NCBI GenBank assembly: GCA_032622095.1
Contig: CP136062.1
Span: 225,882,578-225,946,577, forward strand
DNA: 64,000 nucleotides
DNA from: Siphonodentalium dalli
Lineage: Eukaryota > Mollusca > Scaphopoda > Gadilida > Siphonodentaliidae
Direction of reading: 5' to 3'
The position numbers and the translations under genes were made by a program. Shown in pieces: positions 24,001 through 39,000 of the stretch. Numbering within the stretch: the stretch's first letter is position 1; each line of letters opens with the position of its first letter. The notes under the pieces were generated by a model. The model was not told the origin of the DNA. It worked only from the letters and a program-made list of their open reading frames with translations, and did not search any database.

Positions 24001-27000
24001 AAAATCAATTATATTCTAATTAACATAATAATAAAGTTCCGGCATTAACATCGATATCATTGCGCTGAGCTCTTACGTTACTGCGCGTGCCGATAATACA
24101 TGCATGTCTTACCTAAAATATGAGGTCAGGTGTAGGGGCTAAATATGTGATAAATATTAGTACACGTGTACACTATATATGTCATTTTGTTATGAGAAAA
24201 CTCCAGCCGTTTCGGGATCGTTCTTCCTTGCTAAAATGTGATTATGTGATAAAATGAATGATTCGAGCCTCGATTGCTTGATCGCGGTTAATAAATATAA
24301 TATAGATTTGCGACTGATTAGAGATTATCTCATTTATCAAATCATACGCCCCTGACAGACTGAATCCCTGCCTATACATACCATTACTAATGATTGACCA
24401 AGAAAGCACACAAACGGATCTATCGAACTTGTTGCAGGTGAAAACAACAAGAAAGATTCATTGGTTGTTACTGATTGCTCAGTAGATTTCGATAGTGCGA
24501 CGGCGTCGACAACGTCATTAATCATAGAGCTCCTACTTAATCAGGTCATACAGTCAGAGAGACAAATCCTCCTTGATCAGCTCGACACTACGGTATGTGA
24601 ATTATCAACATATTATAATAAGAAATCGAATGTATTGAGGAGAGCTAAATTAGGCCCATTTAATTTTCAGTTACCGATGTTTTTTTTTTATAGTGCTTGA
24701 TATACTGTTTTAACCCTTTACCTTAACAAAACGGCCAAAAACGCCCAAATAAAGCTTCAACAGCCTAAAATATCTTCGGTCTGTCTCAATAACACCATAC
24801 AAATATGGATATCATTGGAACCGGTTCATTGACCACATTGTGATGGTTACAGTTATTCCCTGTGCCAATGCATTCTCTTATATATGCGAGTCGACCATAG
24901 GTCGCCTCGCATATATAAGAGAATGCATTGGCCTAATAATTTTTCATCATTTGTTATTATTTTTTACAATTTTTTACAATTTTACTAATTTTTTCTTATA
25001 TTCTTTAACAGACTTATTTTGTAGGTTTAGTGCCAGGGAATCTTACGTTTTTCATGGGCATCAAAATTATTACTATGAATACTTGGTGATAGTTTTGAAT
25101 TATAACATGCCCCTAAGGTGTATCCAGTTTGTTTTTAAATTCGCTATAGCATGCTTAAGCATACCCAAAAAAAATTTAACCCAAAAAAAATTCAACACAA
25201 AAAAACTTAACTTAACTTAACTTTTTTTTTTTAGGGACGATTTTACAGACCGATGAGATTTTTTCTTACATTTTTAAACAATTTTTATAATATTTGTCTA
25301 CATTATTTGACAATTTTATCATTTTTAATATGTGTTAAGCCAATACATTCTCTTATATATGCGAGGCGACCTATGGTCGACTCGCATATATAAGAGAATG
25401 CATTGGCACAGGGCTGTTCTGTTGGGTAAAGGGTTAATAACCATCTATGACATAGATATGATTAAAATGCTCTAATTCATCACCATTTGGAACGTCCGTG
25501 TCTCAGAAAGAGCACATAGAGTAACAGAGAATAGCTGAAATTATAGAAACATTTCCCCCGTTTCGCTCTCAGAATGCAACATATTTCAAACTAAGATATA
25601 GAAGTTAATCCCCTTCCATTGAAATAGTAAACTTGGCTGTACAGTCCAGATGAACCTGGAGCACATAAAACACGTCAGTACCTCAACAAAAATAACATGT
25701 TCACAGTTTATTACACCGGATAAGTTGATAAAACAATGCTTGGAGCTTCCTCTTTCAAATGATATATAATATATGGATAATATGGCATATATTTTATATA
25801 ATGTAATCTGGGGGTTCATGGTATATAATATGGCATATATTTTATATAATGTAATCTGGGGTTCGAACATTAAGTGGGCCTTTAAATTATCCTCCAATTT
25901 CCTAACATTTAGGATCATGTGTCAATGAAAAAAGAAGTGGGTTGTCCAAATTCACATTTATTCCCAATTATTAATAAGTGTAAATCATTTGAACTTAAAG
26001 GTACTCAATCCGATTCGATGGTCCCCCAGATCATCAGATTCCAACAACAGAAACATTTTTAAATGCCGCTTCAGTTATCAGAATCGAGTAATTGCCCAAA
26101 AATAATGCTAACCACAGTCAACTATAGTATAAAATTCTGTTATTTGTCAACATTTTGTTCAATGAAATTTTGCCGGTTTGTCAAATATCTGACACAAAAA
26201 TGCCACTTGATTTTAGAGTTATCCATCTTTATCCGCTAATTGGTCAGAGAATTCTTCTCGTGGACTGTTTTCTGGGCCACTAAAAAAAAAAATAAAAAAA
26301 AAATTCAAACATCGATATCTGATCACTCTGAGCTTTGATGGGTAGGTTCCTCGACTCGAATCAAATATATTTTACCCCCGAAACAAAAGAAATAGTAATT
26401 TAGGAGCGTCTGATCGGATTGAGTACCTTTAAACACGGTTCGTTTATTAGCTTTAAAGTGCTGCTAATCGCACGAATTCACTTGCACTAAGTGGTAGTGG
26501 TTTCTAAGATTCTTTTTCAGTGACAAAGCTAGTAGATGTGTTGAAGGTATTAAAATTAATAATTGAATTCTGGAACCCTGAATGTTACTCTGTGCTCAGA
26601 GTTAATTGATAATTTTATTTTCCAGTATTGCCCACGAATGAAAACTGAACTGGCGAGAAAGACAGAGCAGTACTTTACTATTGCTGGTATGTTTATCAGA
26701 TACGAGGCAAAGAATTTTGGTTCTAGGTTACAGTGAAACAAAACAAAACATTGCCACATTGTAAAGCACGTGGTTCCTAGTTTGAATTTTTTTTGTGAGA
26801 TGTCCAGACCATACAATAGTATGGTACACATTGTGTCCATGTCTGGACCATACCATGGTATGGTACACATAGTATCGACGTCCAGACCATACCATAATAT
26901 GGTACACATAGTGTTGACATCTGGATCGACCACTCATCGTTCATCCGGACGTACGTCTGCCCATAGGCAATTTACGCATGTTGCGATAACTCAAACATTT

Positions 27001-30000
27001 TCTATTCGATCGGAACCAAAATTTGTATATGAGTTTCTCAACCAAAAATACAGATCGAGTTTGAATATGGGTTTGATCCAAGTTTTTTTTTGACGGAGTT
27101 GTGACCCTTTTTCGACTTAGCATTCATGCATGCTTTGATATCTCAAACATGTTTGATACCATCGGAACCAAATTCGGTATGTGAGTTTCTCATCTCACAA
27201 TACAGATTGAGTTTTATCCCAGAAGTATGGCCAGTTTAATGCTTATAATCATCCAGAATTGAGGTTTCCTGATAATAACAGACTCACACTGTAAGATAAC
27301 GTTATCACCAAATTTTAATCATATTATGGCTATATAATCATTATATAGATATCACTTTTATGTGGTCTAAGCTATTTTCTTGATAGCAATACTGACTACC
27401 ATGGTATGGACTGTGTTCATGTATCTCAGGTTAGGGGTCATAGGACCCATAAATGCCAATAATTTTATAATTTGTGTTAGTATGTACATTGTCTATACAT
27501 GTACTTCTTTAGTACATAACAGAATAATCTATAATTCAGCATCAAAACTCTAGATTATGATTCCAATCATAGCTATTTACTATAGCGAAGGGATGGGTTA
27601 AACATCTGCCGATCATGGTAGGCCTCTTGTTTTATTTTATTTATCTTTTAACTATTTCTATACTAAATGGATTCCCCCATTCAGCTATAAAAATATATTT
27701 CTTTAGAGCGATGTTCGGGTAATAAAAGCAGACAACAGACAGATGAAAATTTAATACAAATTCAGAAGAATTCATGCATATCCATTAATTGGTGGGAAAT
27801 GTTCAGATAATAAGTTCAATAAAGGGGATTTGTTGAACTTAAATTATCTGCACATGTCCTAAGGGAACTACTCATTGATGGGTATTTAGTATAGAAAGGG
27901 TTAAACTTTAACTTGGATTCAATGTACACAGCTGCATGGTCAACCAACCTGTGTTAACTCAGTCATACTGACATACTATTTATATGTTGGTCTGTAGTTA
28001 CAGTAATGCCCTAAGTAATCGACCTCTTAACCACAGCATAATTATGGGTAACTTTTCAGGATTTATTCAGAAAAATGGCTTGTTGCTATTCATCGTTCTG
28101 AGAGCTTTCCGATGAATGGCAACAAGCCATATTTCCGACTAAATCCTGAAAAATTACCCATAATTCTGCTGTGGTTAAAGAGTCGATTACTTAGAGCATT
28201 ACTGTATATGTACACCCAAATATGTGGTCAAATTTTTCTTATTTGCAGAGGATATTAAGCCATCAGTATGCGGCCAGAGATTGAAGTTGAATTATGGCCT
28301 GGTGGAAATCATGATTGACCAAAATTCTGTCAAATATAATGCCAAGGTTTGTATAGGTCAAGTGCAGCCAAATACGTCAAACTCGACTGGCCTTCGTTAT
28401 ACAGTAATGCCCTAAATAATCGACTCCTTAACCACAGCAGAATTATGGGTAATTTTTCAGGATTTAGTAGGAATATGGCTTGTTGTCATTTATCGGAAAA
28501 CTCTCACTGAGAGCATTCCGATGAATGTCAACAAGCCATATTTCCGACTTAATCCTGAAAAATTACACATAATTCTGCTGTGGTTAAGGAGTCGATTTTT
28601 TATTTGGGGCATTACTGTAGGTTATAATTTAGAAATAACTGTTTCCAAATTTTGAACATTTCCTCAAGAATATAGTAATAGTATAGTATAATGATAGTAT
28701 GAATGCGATATTTCCACAAAACACACTTTGCGTGAGCCGAGTGTTTGTTTATATACAGCATGTAAAGAGTGAACGATAAGCAAAACACCCAACACCGCGA
28801 TTATTTTTAGAAGAGTGAGTCACGGTGACCCTTTAAACACCTAAATCTTGAGTAGCGAGGATTAGCGAGCGCAATGCCAGTATCTTGTGAACAACTTGGT
28901 GATCATTTTAACCAATTTAAAGTTCTATTTTGAAATAAAAAAAAGTTTCCCAGCATGCATTCGTGGACAAATGCAGTTAGTTACTTTATTCTCATTCATT
29001 CATGTGTAGTGACGTTCAGTTAATAGTTCTATAAATTTTTCTACCTTACAGGGGTACTGTACACAGGGATAGACAATTTTTTTTATTTACTCCCATTGAA
29101 ATAACTTTCAAGTTAGATTGTGTTCGTGTTATATGAGTTTCGTGTAAACCTAATTTAGCGAAGAAAATATTGATCTTGGAAACAAAAATATTACGATTTC
29201 AAACTACGCGCCATGTTTTTGACCTTCACCGGAGAAGACTCATGTCGCAGGAAGAACCGGAAGTTCATTGTTCACAGCTTCAATTGATGCATCCAATCTC
29301 TTCCATCGAACAATCTCACTCTGTATAAAATTATTGACGCTTCAGGACTCTTGTTTCTTTCTCCTTTTTCCGATTCGGTTATAGCGGGCCTTTCTTTTGC
29401 AGGTAACATGTTATGTGTGCAACTCAATAATGTTCGCGAACGGCCGTCGATAAAAGACACGCAACAGATACTATTTCAAGAACGGTAACTCGTACTGGCA
29501 TAATTCTCCATTTTATGACTCCAGCCATAAATGAATTTATATTAAATAATTCAATTTAACTTTTGTGATAGACTGTTAACCGGAACGTTTTCAGTAGACA
29601 TCGTCGACTCAAATTAGTTATTTTAAAATATAATATTGATATTAGATCGTTATTGTCACCGGGAATTTATTGAAATTGGGGTACAGTACCCCTTTAACAA
29701 TGCAACAGAGACTCGATAATGTGCTCTGAGAGATTGGGTCGTTTGTTGTAATTATTATCTAACATTTCATACGGAATGAATATTTAGTATAGAAAAGGTT
29801 AATGTTCTCAACTCCTCTTATAATATATTTTATTTTTGCAGGCATCGATTTCACCGAGAGCCATGTCATTAAGAGACGAGGATGAACCAGTATTCCCAGT
29901 CCAACAAGCGGATCAGGATGTCCAGATAATAATCACACAGCCTATTATCAGCCGATTTCTACAGAACACTTCATGCGAAGAAATATTCGTCCAGAATCTC

Positions 30001-33000
30001 AACCATGAACAGGTTAAATAAATAGAATGCATTTAAAAAAAACAAAAACAAACAAATGCGCTGGATCACAGAAATTGAGCAAAACAAAGAATTTTTCTTC
30101 ATGATTCACTTTAGAAAATTATTAAATGAACAGATATTTATGGCCTTCGTTATCTAATATATATTTTGGGACTGTTTGTTTGTCTGTTAGCTATGGCTGG
30201 GAAAACGGCTGGACCGATTGAGCTCAAACTTCCAATATAAGGTTAAAAACCCACGGGCAGTGTTTACCGCTGTGTTGGAGAAGCTCCGAGCACCCCTCCT
30301 CCACCCCCAGTCACCAATATGACCGTCCTTGGCACTGTGGGGTTAATCGCGTTGATAGTTAAAGAGCGTTTGTATCCGCAGTGTCGTTGCTAAAGAGCAT
30401 ATGCGTGATTCTTATGTCTGGGGCCAGAAGTGAGTGTGTCTGTATCCAGACATTAGCGTGTTGTGTGATTCTTATGTATGTCTTCGTACTTAGGGGTTCC
30501 AAGGAACGGGGGAGATTTTCATCGGGTAAGTTTTTCCGCCCGAGGTGATCTTCACCTTGAAACGGGTACCCACAAACGTACCTCTTTTAGGGACGGGTAC
30601 CATCACGGGACGGGTACCATCATTTCTCTTGATTAAAAAGGCAGAATTAACTCAAATTAAATAAAAAATTAACGGATTTCGACGAAATTTGATACCTAGG
30701 GATACTTTTGTCGGGGGAGTGTTTTCGACGGGTCAAATCGTGACCCCGACATGACCTTGACCTTCAAAATGGTCAATTCAAGGTCAAATCGGGTAAAACG
30801 GATGGATTTCGACGAAATTTTATACCTAGGGAAACTTTTGTCCGGGGAGTGTTTTGGACGGGTCAAATCGTTACCCCGACCTTGACCTTCAAAATGGTCA
30901 ATTCAAGGTCAAAGCTCGGACGAAGTCGGGTCACCTGCTAGTAGGTTATAATTTAGAAATAACAGTTAGCTATTTGTGAAACTTATCATATTAACCCTTT
31001 ACCCAACAAACCGGCCAAAACCGGCCAAATAAAGCTTCAACAGCCTAAAATATCTTCGGTCTGTCTCAATAGAACCATACAAATATGGATATCATTGGAA
31101 CCGGCTCCTTGACCACATTGTGATAGTTACAGTTATGCCCTGTGCCAATGCATTCTCTTATATATGCGAGTCGACCATAGGTCGCCTCGCATATATAAGA
31201 GAATGCATTGGCCTAAAAAAAATCTTTTTACCATTTTTTCTTACATTCTTTAACAATTTTATAATTTTTAATGTGTTAAGCCAATGCATTCTCTTATATA
31301 TGCGAGGCGACCTATGGTCGACTCGCATATATAAGAGAATGCATTGGCACAGGGCCGTTCTGTTGGGTAAAGGGTTAAATTGTATTCAGGATGCTACCCT
31401 CTCTGTTTTCTATAGAATTCACTCTTGATTACTGCAGGTTTCTGATGGAGGGAATATAGACATTGTTACCCTGGTGAACACCTCAAACACAATAATCGAT
31501 GCTAGCAGTCATGGTATATCTATCACCATGACAGCGAGAGTCGAGCTGATGAAATCGGGCACTGAGCACAGAGTTATCATGTTCGATTTGGTGAGTACCA
31601 TGGTAAACTCTTTAAAACACATATGTGGTTTTATATAAAATAAATTATTATTATTCCACACCCATTCATTTACTTTTTGCAATATACAGCAAAATATACC
31701 CAGCAAACATGTAGGCGCCGGAACGGTGCCTGATAGGTACCGGTTTGTGCCGGTCAGTGCCGTACCGATATACCGATGCCGGACCGGCACCAAACCGGTA
31801 CCCATTTACCAATACTTTTCCTGAGCCGAATACCCGGCACCAGATCGGTACTAATCTGACACCGAGAAACATAAAGTATTATATTTTATTTCAATTTGAG
31901 TTATGAAAAATAACCAATTTCAGAGGATTTAAGAAACGTTCAACAAAGAATGTTGTATTGTCCTTGAACGATTATGGGGGCCTCCCATAAACAATTCAAA
32001 CCTAATACCTCAACGCCATAGGTGATGCCAACTTTTACAGAAATATCTTTACTAAATTATGATGTATAGTCTACAAAAAGGGAAAAAATGTGCGCCATAA
32101 TGTTGCACATTTTGTTCCTTGTGTCGCTTTCGACGCGTGCCAAAAAATTAGATAATGTCGCACATTTTGGCACTTATGACACTTTCAGCATGCGCCAAAA
32201 CATGTGTAATCTTGCATGTTTTGGCACACACCAAAAGTGACATAGCATGTGACTATCTCTTCAGTCGCACATTTTGTCGATTTCGGCGTGTGCCAAAAGC
32301 GCAGAGAGCGACAAAACAGCCAACATTTATGTCACACATTTTGTCACTTCTGTCGCTTTAGGCATGCGACTAATGACGCCCATTTTGTTCCTTTCGGCGC
32401 GTGGCCCTATTAGTATTCCATAATATTATACAAAGCTTGATTGAACCATATGTCCATTAACAATAATTAAATTCCTTATTTTCCAGAAACTGCAGAGATA
32501 TTTCCGAATTAAATACTCAGCTCAGAAGATTGAGTTTATCGTAGATTCATGGGTGTAAGTATTGTTATGTATGTTAGCTTAATAAATATCGAAGCACAGG
32601 GCTGACGCTGTTGGTGGCCAAATTGGAAAATTTTAATTGCTTCTTTTTTTTTTGGAAATTGGTCAAAGAAAATTTTCTATTGTCAGCAACCACCTCTATC
32701 ATTATTTTCATGAGAATCTGTATGGATAACAATTCGATCAAAAGTCACACATATTTACCTATCAAAACAATGATGTACATGCTGGTAATCCTATAAACCG
32801 CAATGCGGGCAGTAAACCGACCTGTGGGTGTCAGTAAACCGCATCTCGGGCTATCTCGCGTTTCTCATACCAAGTGTTTAATTTTGATCTCGACTGTACT
32901 GCTAGCCTATTATTCTTGATAAATGTATCTCTAGTTTTTAATTTTGGAGCATTTTTGTTAAATATAAGGGGAAATCTTGGGGTAAATCTGAATATTTATA

Positions 33001-36000
33001 TCACATTCCTGGACATTCCTAGGCCACATCTTTTCTGTATCCTAACGGAAAATATATAATTTTTTTTATGCAAACAATATTCAATAATACTGACCATGCA
33101 GTATAGGAATAATCAGACACTAATGTGCTACTTATAAGTTACAAACGTTTGAAATATGATCAACTAGTAGCTATAAAAAAAAAGAGACATCAGAAAAATT
33201 ACAGATTGTTCATATGGGTGGTAGTGAGTACTTTGATTAAGCCTTAAAGGCACACACCCAGATCACATTATATAAAATATATGCCATGTTATATACCATG
33301 AACCCCCAGATCACATTATATAAAATATATGCCATATTATATACCATTTGAAAGAGGAAGCTCCAAAACATGTATTATTAACTTATTCGGTGTAATAAAC
33401 TGTGAACATATTGTTTTTGTTGAGTTACCGATGTGTTTTTGGGCTTTAAGTTTCATCTAGATTGTAATAAAAAGTGTTTTATTTTCAATGGAGGGGGAAT
33501 AACTCTATATTTTATATATTTAAGTTATTCCCTTTCCATTGAAAATATATCCTTAGTTTGAATTCTGTAGCATTCTGGGAGCCAAAACAGAGGGGGGGGA
33601 CGTTCTATGATTTCAGCAGTTTTCTATTTCTCTATAGGCATCTTCTGAGACACCGACGTTTCAAATGGTGATGAATTATAGTATTTTAATCATGTTTTAT
33701 GGCAAAGATTGTCATTAAACCCATATATGAATGAAGTCACTATAAAAAAAATAATCGGTGACTCGAAAATTTAGTAGGCCTTTAACCCTTTACCCAACAG
33801 AACGGCCCTGTGCCAATGCATTCTCTTATATATGCGAGTCGACCATAGGTCGCCTCGCATATATAAGAGAATGCATTGGCTTAACACATTAAAAATTATA
33901 AAATTGTTAAAGAATGTAAGAAAAAATGGTAAAAAGTGTTAAAAAAAGATTTGTTTATAGGTCGCCTCGCATATATAAGAGAATGCATTGGCACAGGGCA
34001 TAACTGTAACTATCACAATGTGGTCAAGGAGCCGGTTCCAATGATATCCATATTTGTATGGTTCTATTGAGACAGACCGAAGATATTTTAGGCTGTTGAA
34101 TCTTTATTTGGCCGGTTTTGGCCGGTTTGTTGGGTAAAGGGTTAAGGATGGGCCACCTGGATCTTGGGGAGGGTGTGAAGGAGGTGAAACTTGTCATTCA
34201 AAGTTTACCTTCAATATTTTCTCTGCATTTCAGAATGGACCAAGTTTTAGACAAGAGTCAGGAAGAGGTACGTTTTACTTTGAAACAGAAATTTCCATCA
34301 TGAGTCATGTAGTGGTGTGTAGGTTTTTAGGTACATGTAGGTTTTTAGGTACATGTAGGACCTACCTGATTATATTATAATACTTATACATCTGGGTATC
34401 ATTAGGCGAATATAAATTAATTACCTGATTCTTATCCAACTTTTTTGGAAAATTTGGGCGTGCTACTTTTGTGGGTGGTCAAAGTTTATTTGTATAGGTT
34501 ATTCTTAACCCTTTCTGTACTTAATACTCATTGAAGAGTAGTTACCATATGAACCGTTCAGATAAAAAGTATAACCCTTTCTATACTAAAGCATCATTGA
34601 TGAGTAGTTATCCCTTAGGAAATGTTCAGATAATAATTTTAACCCTTTCCATACTTAATACTCATTGATGAGTAGCTCCCTTAGGAAATGTTCAGACAAT
34701 AAGTTCAACCTTTTATATACTAAATACTCACTGAAGAGTAGTTACCATATGAACCGTTCAGATAATAAGTTTAACCCTTTCTATACTAAAGCATCATTAA
34801 TGAGTAGTTATCCCATAGGAAATGTTCAGATAATAAATTTAACCCTTTCTATACTAAAGCATCATTGATGAGTAGTTATCCCATTGGAAATGTTCAGATA
34901 ATAAGTTTAACCCTTTCTATTCTAAATCATCATTAATGAGTAGTTATCCCAATGGAAATGTTCAGATAATAAGTTAACCCTGTCCATACTAAATACTCAT
35001 TGATGAGTAGTTATCCCAATGGAAATGTTCAGATAATAAGTTTAACCCTTTCTATACTAAATCATCATTAATGAGTAGTTATCCCAATGGAAATGTTCAG
35101 ATAATAAGTTAACCCTGTCCATACTAAATACTCATTGATGAGTAGTTATCCCAATGGAAATGTTCAGATAATAAGTTTAAACCTTTCTATACTAAAGCAT
35201 CATTGATGAGTAGTTATCCCATAGGAAATGTTCGGATAATAAGTTTAACCCTTTCTATACTAAATACTCATTGAAGAGTAGTTATCCCATAGGAATTGTT
35301 CAGATAATAAGTTTAACCCTTTCTACACTAAAGCATCATTAATGAGTAGTTATCCCATAGGAAATGTTCAGATAATAAATTTAACCCTTTCTATACTAAA
35401 TCATCATTAATGAGTAGTTATCCCAATGGAAATGTTCAGATAATAAGTTAACCCTGTCCATACTAAATACTCATTGATGAGTAGTTATCCCAATGGAAAT
35501 GTTCAGATAATAAGTTTAACCCTTTCTATACTAAATCATCATTAATGAGTAGTTATCCCAATGGAAATGTTCAGATAATAAGTTAACCCTGTCCATACTA
35601 AATACGCATTGATGAGTATAAGTTATCCCAATGGAAATGTTCAGATAATAAGTTTAAACCTTTCTATACTAAAGCATCATTGATGAGTAGTTATCCCATA
35701 GGAAATGTTCAGATAATAAGTTTAACCCTTTCTATACTAAAGCATCATTAATGAGTAGTTATCCCAATGGAAATGTTCAGATAATAAGTTTAAACCTTTC
35801 TATACTAAAGCATCATTGATGAGTAATTATCCCAATGGAAATGTTCAGATAATAAGTTTAAACCTTTCTATACTAAAGCATCATTGATGAGTAGTTATCC
35901 CAATGGAAATGTTCAGATAATAAGTTAACCCTGTCCATACTAAATACTCATTGATGAGTAGTTATCCCAATGGAAATGTTCAGATAATAAGTTAACCCTG

Positions 36001-39000
36001 TCCATACTAAATACTCATTGATGAGTAGTTATCCCAATGGAAATGTTCAGATAATAAGTTTAACCCTTTCTATACTAAATCATCATTAATGAGTAGTAAT
36101 CCCAATGGAAATGTTCAGATAATAAGTTTAACCCTTTTTATACTAAAGCATCGTTGATGAGTAGTTATCCCATAGGAAATGCTCAAATAATAAGTTTAAC
36201 CATTTCTATACTAAAGCATCATTGAAGAGTAGTTATCCCATAGGAAATGTTCAGATAATAAGTTAACCCTTTCTATACTAAAGCATCATTGATGAGTAGT
36301 TATCCCAATGGAAATGTTCAGATAATAAGTTTAAACCTTTCTATACTAAAGCATCATTGATGAGTAGTTATCCCATAGGAAATGCTCAAATAATAAGTTT
36401 AACCCTTTCTATACTAAAGCATCATTGATGAGTAGTTATCCCTCAGGAAATGTTCAGATAATAAGTTTAACCCTTTCTATACTAAAGCATCATTGATGAG
36501 TAGTTATCCCTCAGGAAATGTTCAGATAATAAGTTTAACCCTTTCTATATTAAAGCATCATTGATGAGTAGTTATCCCTCAGGAAATGTTCAGATAATAA
36601 GTTTAACCCTTTCTATACTAAAGCATCATTGATGAGTAGTTATCCCTCAGGAAATGTTCAGATAATAAGTTTAACCCTTTTTATACTAAAGCATCATTGA
36701 TGAGTAGTTCCCGTAGGAAATGTTCAGATAATAAGTCATTTGTAGAATTTATTATCTGAACTTTTCCCACCATGGTATAAGAATCCTTCTGCATTTGAAT
36801 TATTCTTTGGTCTGTCTGTCGTCGGCACATTTTCCATGAGAGCTTCTCCATGTGAATAATAGACCCTTCCAATATATATTTTTTAAATGGTCAGTTCTAT
36901 ATCTTAAATACAGGGTGATTTAAATTGCCCAATTTGACTGAAATAGACTGATTAAAGGTACACAATCCGATATCATCAAATTCCAACAACAACAACAACA
37001 TTTCTTGAAATGCCGTTTCAGTTATCAGAATAAATTCATTGCCAAAAAATAATGCTAACCACTGTCAACTATGGTATAAAATTGTCCAAAAAGTGTTATA
37101 TATCAGCATTTTGTTCAACACAATTTGGTATCGAGAGTATGTTGGTCGGCATTCGTCAAATAATTGCCAGGCTGCCAAATAATCGAGGTGGTGAAAAATA
37201 ACAGATTTCAGAACTCGAATTCTGATAATTCTGGGCTCTGATGGGTGGGTTTCCTCAAATCTAATATTTTTACCCCCGAAGCCAAAGAAATAATAATTTA
37301 GGGGTGTCAAATCGGATTGTGCATCTTTAATGGGTCATTGCAATGTACTTTGAAGGTTAACCCTTCCATGACTGGAGCTTCCTGAAATGTTGCAAAAACC
37401 CTGTGCCAATGCATTCTCTTATATATGCGAGTCTTCCATAATAGGGAGCCTCGCATATATAAGAAAATACATTGGCCTAACAATATTTACATTGACCTTG
37501 TAGCCAGTGTACTCTCTTATATATGCGAGGCTCCCTATGGGAGACTCACATATATAAAAGAATGTACTGCACCAGTGCAGCTCCGTCATGGAAGGGTTAA
37601 CGGGTCAGTTTAATGTACTTTGAAGGTTAACCCTTTCAGTGCCAAGTCCGATTTTTGTATCAACCCATATTTCCTTGATCAATTTTCAAATTTATTGAGT
37701 ATAATGTGATACATTGATGGAAAAATGATCAAGGAAATATGGGTTGATACAAAAATCGGACTTGGCACTGAAAGGGTTAAGACATGAGAAAAAAGTTTAC
37801 CTCAAATTTTATCTAAATTCAAATTCAAATTCTGTCTTGATAAAAAAAACAAACAGTTAAAATATTAACAGCATATCTGATCCAGTGCAGGTAAGAATAA
37901 GTTCAAATTTTGATTTGTCACACATGAGTTTGAAAGATGGGTAAATTTCTGTAATGTCAGTGTATCTATATAAAAATATTTGAGGAGGGGACCAGAAATA
38001 GGGTCTGGAGGGAATGAGAATCAAGTGTTTATTTTATATTGGCCTTATTACAAAAATATGTTGACAATAAATTCAACCATCCATTTGGTTACTGAATGGA
38101 TTCATTTGAGTTAACCATTTCTATACTAAATGGATCCTCCCACCAAGTTAAAAAAGTGCAAATCGTAATAGATTAGTCTATTATTGATTTGGAGGGATGT
38201 GCAAATATTATAAGTAGATGACAGATAATAAAAGTCAGACCACTTGGACACCCCTCTAAATGAATAATAGACTGTTCCAATGTATACTTTTGTAACTGAA
38301 TGGGAGAATCCATTTAGTATAGAAATGGTAACAGTTGCAGTATTGTTCACTAGTGTGACTGCTATAAGCTTGATTAAATTGCTCAAGTGTGTGGTACATC
38401 ACCCAGCTTTAGGATGTTGAATCATCAGTATAAACAAGTGACAGGTAGAGATACTGTTTGAATAAATTGTATAGACATAGGTATGCCTGAATAAATCATA
38501 CAAATAGCCCAAGGCTGGTTGTTTATTGAGGCCAACTTGAAAGGAAATAAATATTTGTGGTTGGGGTTTCCCTACCAACCTTAATTTAACCTCTAAGAGC
38601 TCTTTCCATCAATGTATCACATTATAATCAATAAATTTGAAAAATGATCAAGGAATTATGGGTTGATACAAAAATCGGACTTGGCACTGAAAGGGTTAAA
38701 TCCCCCTACCCTAAACATCCTTTCTATGGTGAAACTAAAATCTCTGGAAAATTTTATCACATTATATAGGCAACAAATAATAAGCTGGGAAAAACACATT
38801 CCATTTGGGGTTGCTTCGGTGGCCGTGTGGTATTGACGTCGGACTTTGAGTCGCAAGGCGCGCTCGCCGTCGGGCCGGGGTTCGTATCCCACCCAATCTC
38901 AAAAAATTTGCATTGTCTCAAAAATCAAATTTGCTTCTAAAAATAGGCGCCTAGTGTGTTGTATAGTCCCAAGCATGTTCTAAGAGCAATGCTCGCCAAT

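Noticed and set aside
38811-38893. Functional tRNA gene
   Set aside because: The T-arm and a D-arm-like block are present, but the acceptor stem does not pair and the B box has a mismatch. Treated as a SINE head.
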